DNA of 64,000 bases, taken from Pseudeuparius sepicola (taxonomy: Eukaryota; Arthropoda; Insecta; Coleoptera; Anthribidae). This document shows positions 1 to 11,351 of the stretch, piece by piece (position 1 is the stretch's first letter; each line of letters starts with the position of its first letter). The position numbers and the translations under genes were made by a program. The notes under the pieces are model-generated. The model made no database searches and was not told the DNA's origin. It saw only the letters and a program-made list of their open reading frames with translations. The DNA lies in the NCBI GenBank assembly GCA_963920635.1, contig OY987298.1, positions 131,511,735-131,575,734 of the forward strand, written 5' to 3'.

Positions 1-115
1 TTTCAAAAAATGAACTTCAATGAACATCTTAGTAACCATTGAGATTTGACTTCTAATTGTTAAGCTCACTATAATATTTTGGCACAAAATATATGAAGCT
101 GCTCTATTATGTACC

Positions 116-1148
116 CAGGGACCCTTTAAAGTAAGGAGACCCAGCATTATACTTTCCAAAGTGAGGCCGTTTCTTTCCCCATTCTAATGGTCTCAATGAT
201 GCCAAGTATGCAATTTTATTGGAGAATCTATGGATATAACAGGTACTTTGATTGTTAGTAAAAATTAATATGATTTCTAAAAATTAGACTTGACAATGTT
301 CTGTCAACAAACACAGAATATGGCAAGTGCCAAATGAATCAAATTTATTTTATATTTGAATTTGGTTTCCTGCAATTATTTCCAGGAATTTAAGTAATAT
401 AAGTATGGTAAGTCAGTGCCGATTTTGCTTATTTGAGAATTTGTCGCTATTGCACCTTGTTACCAGGTTCCTCAAACCATTTGTAATATTATGTAGGTAT
501 AATAGGTACGTACTTGAACTTTCTTCCCTTGTTGAATGTATCTACCCAAAGAACTTTCACAGATTTCGGGATGGACTAATAAGATTAGGTCTTGTACTTA
601 GTTCTAATCATGTAGTTTTTCTCGGTGCTCATTTTTGTAATTTTATTTCTCTCCCAAGGTACCTCACAAACGTAAAATAAACTTATAGTTGTAGATAAAA
701 ACTGTTTAAAAAAAGACCTGACTGAAGCTACCTGCTTAATAATTTAATATTTAGGAAATACCATTTTTGTTTTGAACTACTTACTTATACGTAATGCCCA
801 CGTAATTGGAATTGTAGGATTACTAAAGGTGAGACAAGAAAAATCTGGTTGCAATTATTGGGACTACTACAACAGGCGGCCGCATTACCTTTAACCGTTG
901 ACTGAAATATATTTCAGTCAACGCTTTAACTGACTATCTGGAAGTTAGAAAACTTAAAAATTGTGAATTATGAAGGGAAATTTTTTACCTCCTTTAGAAT
1001 CTGGCAGTATCTATCACATAAAACCTGATGGCAGTTGGACACTGACATATAACATAACCTTGTATCAGCCCACTTATGTAGTCTCCTTGGAGATGTACTA
1101 TGTGATAGACTGTGACATGCTGGGTCCCCTTATTTTAAAGAGTCCCTG
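116..1148. mobile_element. Non-autonomous hAT-type element, copy 1
   Basis: The left end starts CAGGGACCCTTTAAAGTAAG and the right end is its inverse (..TTATTTTAAAGAGTCCCTG). The element is flanked by a perfect 8-bp duplication, TATGTACC, at 108-115 and 1149-1156. CAGGG ends with an 8-bp target duplication are typical of the hAT superfamily. No transposase reading frame is visible, so at 1033 bp it is probably non-autonomous. A diverged copy with the same ends lies at 44175-46067 and supports both boundaries. A short palindrome has inserted at 896-923. Confidence 0.85.
896..923. repeat. Micro-palindrome insertion, 28 bp, 7-bp TSD
   Basis: This is a perfect palindrome beginning CGTTGACTGAAA and ending TTTCAGTCAACG. 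It is flanked on both sides by CTTTAAC (889-895 and 924-930). It sits inside hAT copy 1; the matching spot in the other copy is occupied by a different nested element. Confidence 0.75.
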
Positions 1149-1317
1149 TATGTACCCATATTAACGGGACACCCTGTATATATAACAGGAAATAAAATGT
1201 GCTAAATATTGTTAGTAAATGTTAGGTTAGATTATAAAACAATACAATACTTATTTCATTTCAAGCATATTTTTAATTTGTATTCCTATTGGAAATAGTC
1301 ACCAACTTGTTTTGTAC

Positions 1318-1335
1318 CAGAGAACAAGTTCTCTG
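1318..1335. repeat. Micro-palindrome insertion, 18 bp, 7-bp TSD
   Basis: The perfect 18-bp palindrome CAGAGAACAAGTTCTCTG is flanked by TTTGTAC on both sides (1311-1317 and 1336-1342). It is the shortest member of the class seen here and lies in an intron upstream of the 1439 exon. Confidence 0.65.
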
Positions 1336-1438
1336 TTTGTACTATTTCCAGACAAAAGTCATAAATAGAAACTTTATCCTTTTTGTTAACTCAATGGCAG
1401 GTATCCTATACAGTAAATTTTTAGTATCTTTATTTTAG

Positions 1439-3523
1439 AATTACTTTGAAAATTTCATGGACGGAGATGACCTGCTTTGTCCTTTGATGAATCGTGCAAT
1501 TAGTTCCCTTGGTCAAGAAGCAGTGGGGATTATTTGGAGTGAAATAAAAAATAAAGTTGACAGCGATTTGCAAAAGGTAATATAATGTAGACCTTTGCCT
1601 GTTATTTATAAGTCAGGTAATAGTTACTTATGTACCAAGGCATTGAAGTTCAATTTTATATGACTTGTGGAATTTAGTTGCCGAGGCGTCTGGCCAAGGC
1701 AAATAAACCACACGTCATAAAAAGGAACTTCTGCGCCGAGCTACATACAGCATACAGTGAGCACGTGGAGGTTAGACCAAATTCAATAAAATCTGTCTGG
1801 AGCAAGGGGAAAAAATCGCTCACACGTCAACCTTAATTTTTGTAATGGGCAAATTTTCACAGGTAAAAGCGTCATGTGACAACATCGGTGTCCCAGATAT
1901 GACGTCATTGTCATTTTCTTTAATTGTAAGCCCACTTTTGATAGCGCCATTTTTTTGGGTTTCTTTTTAGATTTCAGTAACCCAAATACTAAGCACAGAG
2001 TAAACTACAAAAACAAATGACATTTGTCAAAATTTAGAGTATATCTTTGCTTCAGCACAGAACCTACAATGCAATAATAAAACTGTGCAAAATATAGCAA
2101 CTAACGATTTGACAACCAAAAAATGTAAAAAATATTTCTGTATTAGAGTTTTTTTTTTACCATTTGCAACCATTTGTTGGCGTAGTATTTACTTTAACTG
2201 AGATTTTATTGAATTCGTTCCAACCTTTGTGCGCTCGCTGTAATTTTGTTTTAAATCGAACGAAAAAAGTTTTATTAGATAAAATAACTAAAAAAGGAAA
2301 TCGTCCATCCATGAGCCAACCACACATGGCCTTGTTTGACTTGAACGATCGTTCTACCTTGATCAAGCACGATAACCATGGCACATCTTGGAGAAACTGC
2401 TAAGCTGGTGCATCACATGCAGCTTACATAGAAATAATATTTATGTTCAAACAGACCAAAATACTTAAACTGAAAGATTGCCTTGTTATCCACAATGAGA
2501 CTGAAACGTTAAATGATACTTTATGACATTTGGTTTGTTTACATCTCGCCAAGGCCAACTGATGGAAACTTAATGTCGCATTTTGAGGTTTTAATCCTTT
2601 AAGGATGTCTACGGTTTTACCGCCCATGACCTGCTAGACGGGTGTGGGGAGCCCTTGCTTTCCTTGCTCTGGTAGCTTCCCTCCCTGACAAGCTAAAATA
2701 CATCCATCGGAGTAAGTTCATATTGTGTTTTTATTTGACTTCTCGATAAGAAAATAATCGGAACAACAAATATTAAATGAAAAGTTCAATATACAGGGTG
2801 AGTTTTTTTCGATGCCCACTATGGGGATCTCCGAAACTAGCAGAGCTAGAACAAAGGTTAAATGGGGAAAGAATTGCAGTTTTGAATGCTCGATCTAATG
2901 CCCCTTATGGATTTTTCAAAAAGTTCACGGTCCCTAGATATTTTGAAAAAAGTGATTTTTTGCTATTTCTTCAGATCTCTGTAGCTCCGATATTTCTGAT
3001 TATACAGAAAAACTGTAGAGACAAAAATTGTAGATAATTTTGGGCTTAATATGATAACCTTATCAATTTTTTTTATGTTTGTGATTTTTGAGATATGACA
3101 TAAACTTATGTTTTTTTAAATGTAAATTATGGTCGGCTGTGGCCTTATAAAATTGGCCATTTTTTGAGCTTTCCAAAGATATAATACTTGGCATAGATAT
3201 TATATATATAGTTAGTATAGTTAAGTCCGTGGACACACTGTATATTATTTATAGTACATGTACTCGTAAACTCATTAGTCCAGGAATTCGATATTTTTGT
3301 CCCTGTCCCTATAAGTGTATATTAAATACGAGATGTACTTGTAACTAACTTGTTCTGAAAAATATTATTGTTATTATTAAGTATTTTAAAAAATTAAGCA
3401 AATATGAAAGTTGAACTTTTCTGTTTTCAGATCATTGACAATATTCTACATCGTGGTGGCACAAGAGAAGCATTTACTAAGTTGATTATTATGGCCAACG
3501 AAAACCATGATGGTATAATGTAA
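1439..3523 (+). CDS. 3' end of a gene, two coding exons, possible CARD-like C-terminus
   Basis: Exon 1439-1576 follows a clear acceptor (TATTTTAG) and ends at a GTAATA donor. The last exon, 3431-3523, follows TTGTTTTCAG-type acceptor sequence (ctgttttcag). Only one frame is open through the first exon, and the two exons join in phase 0. They give 46 + 30 residues and then TAA. The stop overlaps an AATAAA polyadenylation signal at 3522-3527, with a second AATAAA at 3531-3536. The start and upstream exons are left of the window. The C-terminal helix-rich segment (ILHRGGTREAFTKLI) resembles the helix 5 area of CARD death-fold domains, but the match is weak and made by eye. The ordered splice sites, single open frame and poly(A) signal support a real gene; the function is uncertain. 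Confidence 0.6.
1630..1746. repeat. Palindromic MITE, copy 1
   Basis: This is an imperfect full-length palindrome. The left arm (ATGTACCAAGGCATTGAAGT..) folds onto the right arm (..AACTTCTGCGCCGAGCTACAT), with a short centre near GAGGCGTCTGGCC. The same family occurs at 51361-51478. It lies in the intron of the gene at 1439-3523. Confidence 0.65.
2792..3205 (+). repeat. Single arm of the ACAGGGTGAG foldback family
   Basis: It starts TACAGGGTGAGTTTTTTTCG and reads through GCCCACTATGGGGATCTC to a GAGCTTTCCAAAGATATAAT segment. The same arm occurs in the complete foldbacks at 8021-9967 and 14610-15299. Only one arm is present here. At 3225-3245 there is a right end of a different family (CCGTGGACACACTGTATA). 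Confidence 0.65.
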
Positions 3524-3539
3524 TAAAATTAATAAATTT

Positions 3540-5175
3540 TAATGGGGCCATTTATTATTATAAATCACAAACATAGGTACATTATAATTATTGTGTATTC
3601 AGAATAAAAAAATACACTAACTAAACAAGTACAAAAATAAAAATTCCGATTCTGTGCTTACATATTTGAAATAAAAACTATTAAGTGATTGATTGACCAA
3701 AACAATTTTGTCATGACTTTCATTATACTAAGCATAAGGCACGTTAGATAGGTATACACGAACACATTTCTTTGTGAAGACTACACCTTGGACTCAATAT
3801 TAGTATATCCTTTTATAGTAGTTATTTTGGTCCATTATTGTTGTTTAGTTGTACACAATAGCACCAATGCCTGTATCTTTTACACATCGCAATCCATCTA
3901 ATAGGGAAAGATCCGACTATTTTCTATGCTATCCACTAGGATAGACGTTATATAAATGCAGGGTTTCAGTTTTACATTGACACACTTTGAAAGACAATAG
4001 AACTTTGAAAAATAATGTCACATTCTCTTATAAACTTAATGTCTTTGGGGCTCCCTAACGAAGTTACAGGGTGTTAAAGCTCGTAAAAAAGATATTTTTT
4101 TATATCTCTGAAACTGAAGTGGTACTTATAATTGGTATAGATCTCGGTATAGGTTGACACAAAATGGTGAAGTTTGCCTTATTAAAAAATCAGTGGTTAT
4201 TTAAGAACAAAAGTAGTCCAGCCCTGTGTACACTCAAAGGCGCCATCAATTTTGTATGTCCCTTTTTGTTACCAAGAAAAAATTATTCTTCATATTTTTT
4301 TTGTATCTGCTACGGTTTCATGTCAATTTCAAACCTGTTTTTTTTTTTGGAAAAAGTAGGACCAAAATTGAATGTTCCTAAAACCTTACTGTATTAGTGA
4401 ACTCACAGCCAAAGAAAAATACCGACCATAGCGCGCAACAGCACGAGCAAGGTCATGTGACATTAGGAGTTTTAGCATTGCATACGTTTACCATTGCTTC
4501 ACTTGTAAAATATTGTAGGAAAAATGCAATACATTAGAATTATTGTAAATATTTTGTTTGGATAAATTTAGGCACTCAAGGTTAAAAAATATTAACAACA
4601 AAATGCCTAACCTAACCTAAATGAGAACTCCTAGAGTCACGTGGGTTTGCGATGCCGGTATTTTTCGTTGCCTGCGAGTGAACTGCTCAAGAAAAAATAT
4701 TTTGCTTCCTACTTTCTACTCTACTAAAAACATCTTATATCCTGTCCCCTTTTTTTCCAAAAACAAGTTTTCTATTCATATCATTTTCTGTTTACCTATT
4801 AAAATTTATAAAGTTGGAATTACCATAAAGCCTTAGGTGATTCGAAAAAATATGAATATTTTTTGTGGGGACAAAAATATGAATATTTTTTGTGGGGGAC
4901 ATTCCTAATTAATGAGGCCTTTGACTTTGCCCAGGCCTGGACAACTTTTTTTCTTAAATTAGAATCAAAATATCTCAGACACTTGTTTTTCGGTTAGGCA
5001 GATCCTTCACTAAGCCCCAAACACATTAAGTTTGTAGAAGGTGGCAATATTATTCAAAGTTCTGTTGTTTCCCAAAGTTTGTCAACTTTGTATGTATATA
5101 CATAATACTGAAAACACCTTTCTCTGATACCAAATTAAACGTTACTGGAAATTTGTGTCAACCAAGTCAGTTATT
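3540..5175. other. Intergenic stretch, nothing recognised
   Basis: This AT-rich region lies between two convergent genes: the plus-strand gene ending at 3523 and the minus-strand macrodomain gene ending at 5176. No frame here resembles a protein. There is a short tandem duplication at about 4847-4905 (units containing AAAATATGAATATTTTTTGT). Two TAACC-type telomere-like units near 4609-4620 are too few to mean anything. Confidence 0.6.
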
Positions 5176-7176
5176 TTACTGGCTTACATTTTTACTGGCT
5201 ACCCCCGGATGTTTTGGATCTGGAACTTTCAATTTGCAAACCACAATTTTGATGTCCACATTCCTAAATATAAAGTCTATCATCGATCTGACTTCATACC
5301 AAATCAGACCGTCTAGCCCACATCCTATTGTAGGTATGGCGAGTTGTGTTACATGGTTCTCTACAATATGTGTTCGCATTTTCCTCAATGATTTCCAGAG
5401 ATCTTCTAACCTAGGTTTACCTCTAGAATTCCTTTTTGTCACGAGATAATAAATGAATCTACCATTTGAGCCCTTCAGCAGTGCCAACCCCCCGGATTTT
5501 TGATTTTGGCTTCGAAGGTAGGCCACATTACCAAACTTAGTTTTAAAGGCAAGAGCAATCCCTTTTCCCATGGCCATATCTTCAGCTACACAATGACCTA
5601 ATGAAAAATTAGGAGGCATGTTGAATAAGTCCTTTTCAACTTCTTGTATTTTACTACAACTCCATCTAACTCCTTGCTGTTTAAATACGAAGAACTCCTC
5701 ACCTAATTCATCATCCTGGAGGCAATTTTCACTTTTACTGGAGTCTAAAACTTTTTTAGTTTGTGCACTTGTTTTTTTAGTTTCTAGGCACTTCAATTCA
5801 CAAACAGTTATCTTGGTTATAACATGCATAAACAGAAACCCCATCATAGATTTGACTGTCTGCCATGCAAGAACTTTGTCTTCACAACCTAATTTTGGAA
5901 TAGCGAGATTTTTGATCTTATGCTCTGCAACATGATCTCGTAATTTCTTTAAACAACTCCATAGATTTATTAACTCCACTCTATCGTCCATGTGCTTCTT
6001 TGTTATCAGGTAGTAAACATACCTCTTATTTGGTTTATCTTTAAATACAGCCAACCCACCAACCTTCTGATCTTGCCTCAAAAGATCATTCCTGTTGTTG
6101 AATTTATTTTCAGATGGTGCTTTCATATCTTCACACACACAATAACCCAAAGAGTAGTCACTGGGCATGCAGAATATGTCTTTTTTAACTTCTTTTGCCC
6201 TACAAAGTTCCCAGTTGTCACGTTGCTGAAAAACAAAGTACTCACCATCTTCATCTGCCTTAATTTCATCTCTTTCGCTAGAATTGCTTCTTTCGCATTT
6301 GGAGTATTGGCGTTCTTGTTCTTCACCTGTGCTTTTCAATCCATCATCATTTTTTGAGTTATACACAACAATGTTGACATCAATTTTCCTAAAAATAAAC
6401 TCTATCATTGATTTAACATCAAACCAATCCAAGCCACTTGTTTTATGACACAGTATTGGCAAAGCAAGGTTTTCAACTTGGTACTCTAAAATGTGTGATC
6501 TCAATTTCTTTAAAGAATTCCATAAGTCTTCAATCTCCACCCTATCAACTGCATGTTTCTTGGTCACCAAGTAGTAATTGTAATTTCCGCTCGACTCAAC
6601 CTTAAGCACTACTATAGAACCAATCTCCTGGTTGTGTTCCAAAAGAAGCTTCATATTTCTGGCTTCATTTTCAAACGTGACACCAATTCCTTTCCACACA
6701 TCCATATCTTTGGTAACAAAATGGCCTACAGAGTACCGAACCGGAATGTTATATCGCACTTGTTCGACTTCATTCACTTTTGAAAAATTCCAGAATTTAC
6801 CTTGTTTAAAACGATAGAATTCTTCATCATCTAAAAGTGTCTTTGTACTGAAATCTCCACTTTCAGAGCTGCTGGACTCACTGGTTTCAATGTTGAAATT
6901 TAAGTACTTTGAGTACATTTGTTTAAAGGTTTCACTCATAGTAACTTTCATTTTAGTCTCTTTCTGAGTAGGTGTTATAATTTCTTTTTCAGGAAGTATG
7001 ACCTCATCAAATGACTGTATTATGTTGGTCTCCATTAATTCCTCCTTTTTTCTTCTTTTTGGTGCAGGTGAATAAGTTGGGATATATTTTTTTATACTAT
7101 AGCTACATGTTGCTTTCCGCTTTGCAGCTTCACACAATGCTTTTGACGAGAGCATGAGTTTACTTCGTCTTTTCAT
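5176..7176 (-). CDS. Triple TARG1/OARD1-type macrodomain protein
   Basis: It encodes 666 residues in one exon. Residues 39-46 form a basic cluster (PKRRKK) that could be a nuclear signal. Three copies of one unit follow, at about 119-274, 313-463 and 495-650, each a short FxFKQ..W..EVEKD lead-in plus a macrodomain. The units resemble TARG1 (OARD1), which removes ADP-ribose from acidic residues and is normally a single domain of about 150 residues. In human TARG1 the catalytic pair is K84 and D125. Aligned by eye, repeat 3 keeps both (K581 in LVTKR, D622 in GCGLDGL) and the glycine loop GKGIA. Repeat 2 keeps the lysine (K393), has K434 at the aspartate position and lacks the loop. Repeat 1 keeps K206 and the loop but has S247 for the aspartate. 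I infer one active domain plus two binding or degenerate ones. An intronless three-copy gene could also be a retrocopy, but the frame is intact. Confidence 0.88.
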   Translation of the reverse strand: MKRRSKLMLSSKALCEAAKRKATCSYSIKKYIPTYSPAPKRRKKEELMETNIIQSFDEVILPEKEIITPTQKETKMKVTMSETFKQMYSKYLNFNIETSESSSSESGDFSTKTLLDDEEFYRFKQGKFWNFSKVNEVEQVRYNIPVRYSVGHFVTKDMDVWKGIGVTFENEARNMKLLLEHNQEIGSIVVLKVESSGNYNYYLVTKKHAVDRVEIEDLWNSLKKLRSHILEYQVENLALPILCHKTSGLDWFDVKSMIEFIFRKIDVNIVVYNSKNDDGLKSTGEEQERQYSKCERSNSSERDEIKADEDGEYFVFQQRDNWELCRAKEVKKDIFCMPSDYSLGYCVCEDMKAPSENKFNNRNDLLRQDQKVGGLAVFKDKPNKRYVYYLITKKHMDDRVELINLWSCLKKLRDHVAEHKIKNLAIPKLGCEDKVLAWQTVKSMMGFLFMHVITKITVCELKCLETKKTSAQTKKVLDSSKSENCLQDDELGEEFFVFKQQGVRWSCSKIQEVEKDLFNMPPNFSLGHCVAEDMAMGKGIALAFKTKFGNVAYLRSQNQKSGGLALLKGSNGRFIYYLVTKRNSRGKPRLEDLWKSLRKMRTHIVENHVTQLAIPTIGCGLDGLIWYEVRSMIDFIFRNVDIKIVVCKLKVPDPKHPGVASKNVSQ

Positions 7177-7210
7177 TATTAATGGTTCAATGTAGAAACA
7201 CGTTTTAAGT
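7177..7210 (-). other. 5' UTR segment after a splice acceptor
   Basis: On the minus strand the start codon at 7176 is preceded by 34 bases and then CTTAATTTGCAG, a good acceptor ending at 7211. This suggests that the coding exon of the macrodomain gene is preceded by an intron and a non-coding exon further right. The upstream exon is not identified. Confidence 0.4.
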
Positions 7211-8020
7211 CTGCAAATTAAGAGAAAAATACAATTGCTATATAGAATATGCCCATGTTTGGTATTAAACAGAACAATAAATAACAGAACAGAACCATTA
7301 ATTTGTGACTTTTAAGAAATCCATGAAAGAATTATTTTTTTGGGTTGTTGTATGTGTACCAAAAACGGTTTTTGACTCCATATCCAAGGGCTAAAAGGAA
7401 GCTCTGTGACCATTTTCGGAGGAGTCTTTGAATTTAAAACTTTCATTTGATCTTCACGATAGGCGAAAATACTTTCTTTTTACAGTATCTTTGATAGTGT
7501 CTGGTTTTTTGTGTTAACACCCCTAAAAATCTAAGTAGACTGGAGGAATTGAATGGGGCAATTTTTTAAAAAGAAATGTCGCTGAAAGGACATTGTGAAA
7601 TTTTCATTATTATATGTTCATGGTTACGGATTGTATATGTAAGTAGGTAATTACCGATAGCTAATATATTTTTGTAATTATTTTGAGCACAAAATTATAT
7701 CAAAACTTAAGGACAATTCATATTTGCCTCCATTTAAACAACCAATGAAATAATACTTCCTGTCATAGGCGTTGCCAGCTGTTATAGTTATTCCCTAAAA
7801 TTGCCGTTTTCAGTATCAATTCGATTTACTTAACCTTAAAGCGTTATTCTTCCTGCTTTGCTGTTAACCTGGGATTTGTGATTGTTATATTTTTGGGATT
7901 TTATTATCATTTTGATCTTTAATATAGTATAGGTAGGGATCTAATGACTTTTTGAATTAGATTTCTATAAAAGACCTCTGGCAGGTGGATATAATATTTA
8001 TTTTATTGTTGGTAAACTAT
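7211..8020. other. Gene-free stretch upstream of the macrodomain gene
   Basis: Probably the 5' intron and promoter region of the minus-strand gene. I see no recognisable repeat or core promoter motif. Confidence 0.4.
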
Positions 8021-9967
8021 ACAGGGTGAGTTTTTTCGATGCCCACTAACAAGATCTAAATATGGGGATCTCGGTAACTAGCAGAGCTAGAACAAAGGTT
8101 AAATGGGGAAAGAACTGCAGTTTTGAATGCTCAATCTAATGCCTCTTTTGGATTTTTAAAAAAGTTCATGGCTCACTAGATATTTTGAAAAGAGTTATTT
8201 TTTGCTATTTCATCAGATCTCTCTAACTCCGTTATTTCTGATTATACAGAAAAACTGTAGAGACAAAAATTGTAGATAATTTTGGGCTTAATATGATAAT
8301 CTAATCCAATTTGTTATGTTGTTTGTGATTTTTCAGATATGACATGAACTTGTTTTTTTTTTAAATGTAAATCATAGTTGGCTGTGGCCTTATAAAATCG
8401 GCCATTTTTTGAGCTTTCCAAAGATATAATACTCGGCATAGTTATTATAAAAAATAAAAGAGCTATGGCTAATTTTCACATAGTCAGCCATGGAATATTT
8501 TCATAATTACATTCTATTTTATAATTATTAGACATACTTCAAACTTTCTAATATTTTGTTTTTAGCTGGTAACAAAATGTAACAAAATAAAACAAAAATT
8601 ATCATGAAGGAGCTCCACCACATAATTATTTGCCCGTAAGAAATTACCTAGATCAGCTATATCCAAAATAGTTGGATAGGGAGAAATAGACCTATTTCCC
8701 CTGATTTGTCTGTTTTTGGATTTCTTTTTGTGGGGAACAGTACAAAATAAAGTATGAGACAATTGTTGAATTAAGAGCAGCTGTTTTAGAATCAATTGCC
8801 AGAATTGACAGGCGCTCTCTAAGAAAAGCGACAAATTCACTTTTAAAAAGATGCAATATTTGCATAAATAATGGTGGATTGTTTGAACACCTTTTTTATT
8901 TTAAATGATGACCTTTAAAATAATAATTTGAATTTGAATTTTTTAATTTTTGTTTTATTTTGTTACATTTTGTTACCAGCTAAAAACAAAATATTAGAAA
9001 GTTTGAAGTATGTGTATTAATGTGTAATTATGCAATTATAAAATAGAACGTAATTATGAAAATATTATATGGCTGAGCTATGTGAAAATTAGCCATAGCT
9101 CTTTTATTTTTTATAATAACTATGCCGAGTACAGGGTGCGGTAAATCAAACAGGACAGTTTTAAAGGGCTATTAAAAAAAATTGGCACAGCTTACGAAAA
9201 AGTGGTTTATTCTGCTTGAGTCAGTACTACACCCCATTTTTTTCACTTAAGTTTTAAAGAGCACATCGACAAGATTATGTCCTCCAGAAGCGATGCACTG
9301 ATGTAGGCGATTTCTGAAGTTTTCAACTGCGCTCTGGCACATATCAATAGGAATGGCGGAAACATCACTACTAAACAATATTTTTTGAGTCATAATTGGA
9401 ACGGTTGGCTGAAGAACAAGGCTTTGAGTATATTAGTTCCAACTAGGGCCTACACAGTGCAGATTTCAATGACAAAATTGCGGTAGATGGTCCCTGCGTG
9501 CCTCGTCTCTGAGGGGTGACCTGGGGTGGTCGGCAAGGCGAGATCACCGGATTTGAGCATTTGCGATTTTTTTATATCTTTGGAAAGCTCAAAAAATGGC
9601 CGATTTTATGAGGCCACAGCCGACCATAATTTACATTAAAAAAAAAAACACAAGTTTCTGTCATATCTCAAAAATCACAAACAACAGAAAGAAATTCAGG
9701 TTATCATATTAAGCCCAAAATTATCTACAATTTTTGTCTCTACAGTTTTTCTGTATAATCAGAAATAACGGAGCTACAGAGATCTGATTAAATAGCAAAG
9801 AAATCACTCTTTTCAAAATATCTAGTGAGTCATGAACTTTTTTAAAAATCCAAAAGGGGCATTAGATTGAGCATTTAATACTGCAATTCTTTCCCCATTT
9901 AACCTTTGTTATAGCTCTGCTAGTTTCCAAGATCCACATAGTGGGCATCGAAAAAAACTCACCCTGT
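8021..9967. mobile_element. Long foldback element, ACAGGGTGAG family
   Basis: The left end ACAGGGTGAGTTTTTTCGAT is mirrored at the right end (ATCGAAAAAAACTCACCCTGT, ending 9967). Long arms are recognisable: the TTGGCTGTGGCC and CCAAAGATATAATACTCGGC segments at 8375-8440 reappear inverted at 9575-9620. A second inner inverted pair covers about 8446-8620 and 8930-9125 (AGCTATGGCTAATTTTCACA and its inverse). A further insertion at 9131-9573 interrupts the right arm. No intact frame is present. Confidence 0.75.
9247..9556 (-). pseudogene. Decayed DNA-transposon transposase 3' fragment
   Basis: Inside an insertion that begins ACAGGGTGCGGTAAATCAAA at 9131, the minus strand reads VENFRNRLHQCIASGGHNL then VDVLFKT and a stop. 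This resembles the C-terminal tail of insect Tc1/mariner-like transposases (..RLQxCIxxxGGHxxxLL). Upstream the frame is broken and only fragments of a catalytic-end motif are suggested. Family assignment is by eye. Confidence 0.45.
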
Positions 9968-10432
9968 ATATTATTACTTACTTATACAAAACTGCGACTT
10001 GTAACTTTTTTGTTTCAAGAGAGAATTTCCGGATGGAATTTGTGAGCAAAAGCGATTGCTTTAAACCTACTTTATTAGAATTTGGAAAAGTGCCATGGTT
10101 TAGTGTGGATGCTCTCTTGCACTCACCCAAAAAAATTTGCTCACTTTATTGTAGTGGGCCGTGGCCCCGAATGCTGTACTTTCATGTTTTCAGTATGTTT
10201 TTCACCCTGCATTGCAAATCTTGGCAATTTCTCTATCTCGCATATGTTTAATTTTTTTAGTATGTCAGCTATAAAATTGAATACTATACAAATGGGAAGT
10301 TCACATAACCAACTATCATGAATGGTTACCCTACACCTTCTAACCCCTTCTACTATATGTAGAAGATGCTGAAGTCTCCTACATCTCACCACTACTAACT
10401 AATATCAATAAAATAACAGCTGATGGAAACCA

Positions 10433-10512
10433 TATCTCCAGTACCTTAGTTAGTTAAGTGCCTACGACCACAATAGAAGTCCCGTGTTCGAGTCCCGGCT
10501 GCAGTGCATTTT
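10433..10512 (+). repeat. tRNA-derived SINE-like unit A
   Basis: It has an A-box-like TACCTTAGTTAGTTAAGT (10442-10459) and a B-box-like GTGTTCGAGTCCC (10484-10496) at tRNA-like spacing, followed by CTGCAGTGCATT and a T-run. Flanking conserved sequence (..AAGTTCACATAACCAAC.. upstream, ..TCCTTTAGGTACCTATTATG downstream) is shared with the units at 10980 and 12681, so the repeat unit is larger than the tRNA-like part. Confidence 0.7.
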
Positions 10513-10639
10513 TTTTTTTTTCAATAAATATCCTTTAGGTACCTATTATGCCACTATAAAACATCTTTTATTATTTAAGTATACTTAATTACAGGTACTA
10601 AAAAATATTTTTTGTTAATATTCTTGGCTATCGACATTG

Positions 10640-10680
10640 TAGGTCCCGGGTTCGAGTCCCAGCTGGAGTGCATTTTTTTT
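10640..10680 (+). repeat. Partial SINE-like unit (B box only)
   Basis: The B-box segment GGGTTCGAGTCCC and the downstream CTGGAGTGCATTTTTTTT match the other units, but the A-box half is missing. It lies between units A and B and suggests unequal exchange or deletion in the array. Confidence 0.6.
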
Positions 10681-10699
10681 TTCAATTAATACCCTTTAG

Positions 10700-10732
10700 C
10701 ACAGAATAGCCACTTACGGTGGCTATTCTGTG
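10700..10732. repeat. Micro-palindrome insertion, 33 bp, CACAGA family
   Basis: The palindrome begins CACAGAATAGCCAC and ends GTGGCTATTCTGTG. It is flanked by CCTTTAG on both sides (10693-10699 and 10733-10739). The tail of SINE unit A at 10528-10545 shows the uninterrupted sequence (TCCTTTAGGTACC), so this is a true insertion with a 7-bp duplication. Confidence 0.85.
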
Positions 10733-10979
10733 CCTTTAGGTACCTATTATTATTATGCCACTAAAATATCCTTTATTATTTAACTATAATTATTACAGGC
10801 ACTAAAAAAATCTTTTTTGCTAAATGTTGTTAAATGTCGAATTTTGTGGGTTGATGAACAAATAGGAAGTTCACATAACCAACAATCATGAATGGTTACC
10901 CTCTAACCCCTTCTGCGACTGCGAAGTCTCCTACATCTTACCGCTACTAACTAATATCAATTGGATACCGATTGAACCC

Positions 10980-11064
10980 ATATTTCCGGTAGCTTAGTTG
11001 GTTAAGTGCCTAAGGCCACAGTAGAAGTCCCGGGTTCGACTCCTGGCTGGAGTTCATTTTTTTT
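10980..11064 (+). repeat. tRNA-derived SINE-like unit B
   Basis: It has the best-preserved A box (TAGCTTAGTTGGTTAAGT, 10990-11007) and B box (GGGTTCGACTCCT, 11032-11044) of the array. Flanks are the same as in unit A. The upstream landmark AGGAAGTTCACATAACC recurs at about 10295, 10865 and 11247, so the units are arranged in tandem rather than scattered. Confidence 0.75.
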
Positions 11065-11351
11065 CAATCAATATCCTTTGCCTGATATACCACTAAAACA
11101 TCATTTATTTATAATTACAGGTAAGTACTACAAAAATCTTTCTTTGTTAATGTTCTCGTTTGGACATTGTAGGTTAGAATTGCCACGTTCCATACTTGCA
11201 TTATGTTGTTAATGTGGAATTTTGGTTGGTTGATGAACAACAAATGGGAAGTTCTCATAACCAACAACCATGAATGGTTACCCTACAGCCATTTTAACCC
11301 CTTCTAGTAGCTGTAGAAGAAGCCGCGAAGTCTCCTACATCTCACCGGTAC

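Noticed and set aside
405..680. 91-codon frame in hAT copy 1
   Set aside because: No similarity to hAT transposases and no support in the second copy.
4609..4620. TTAGG-type telomeric repeat
   Set aside because: Only about two CCTAA units, no array.
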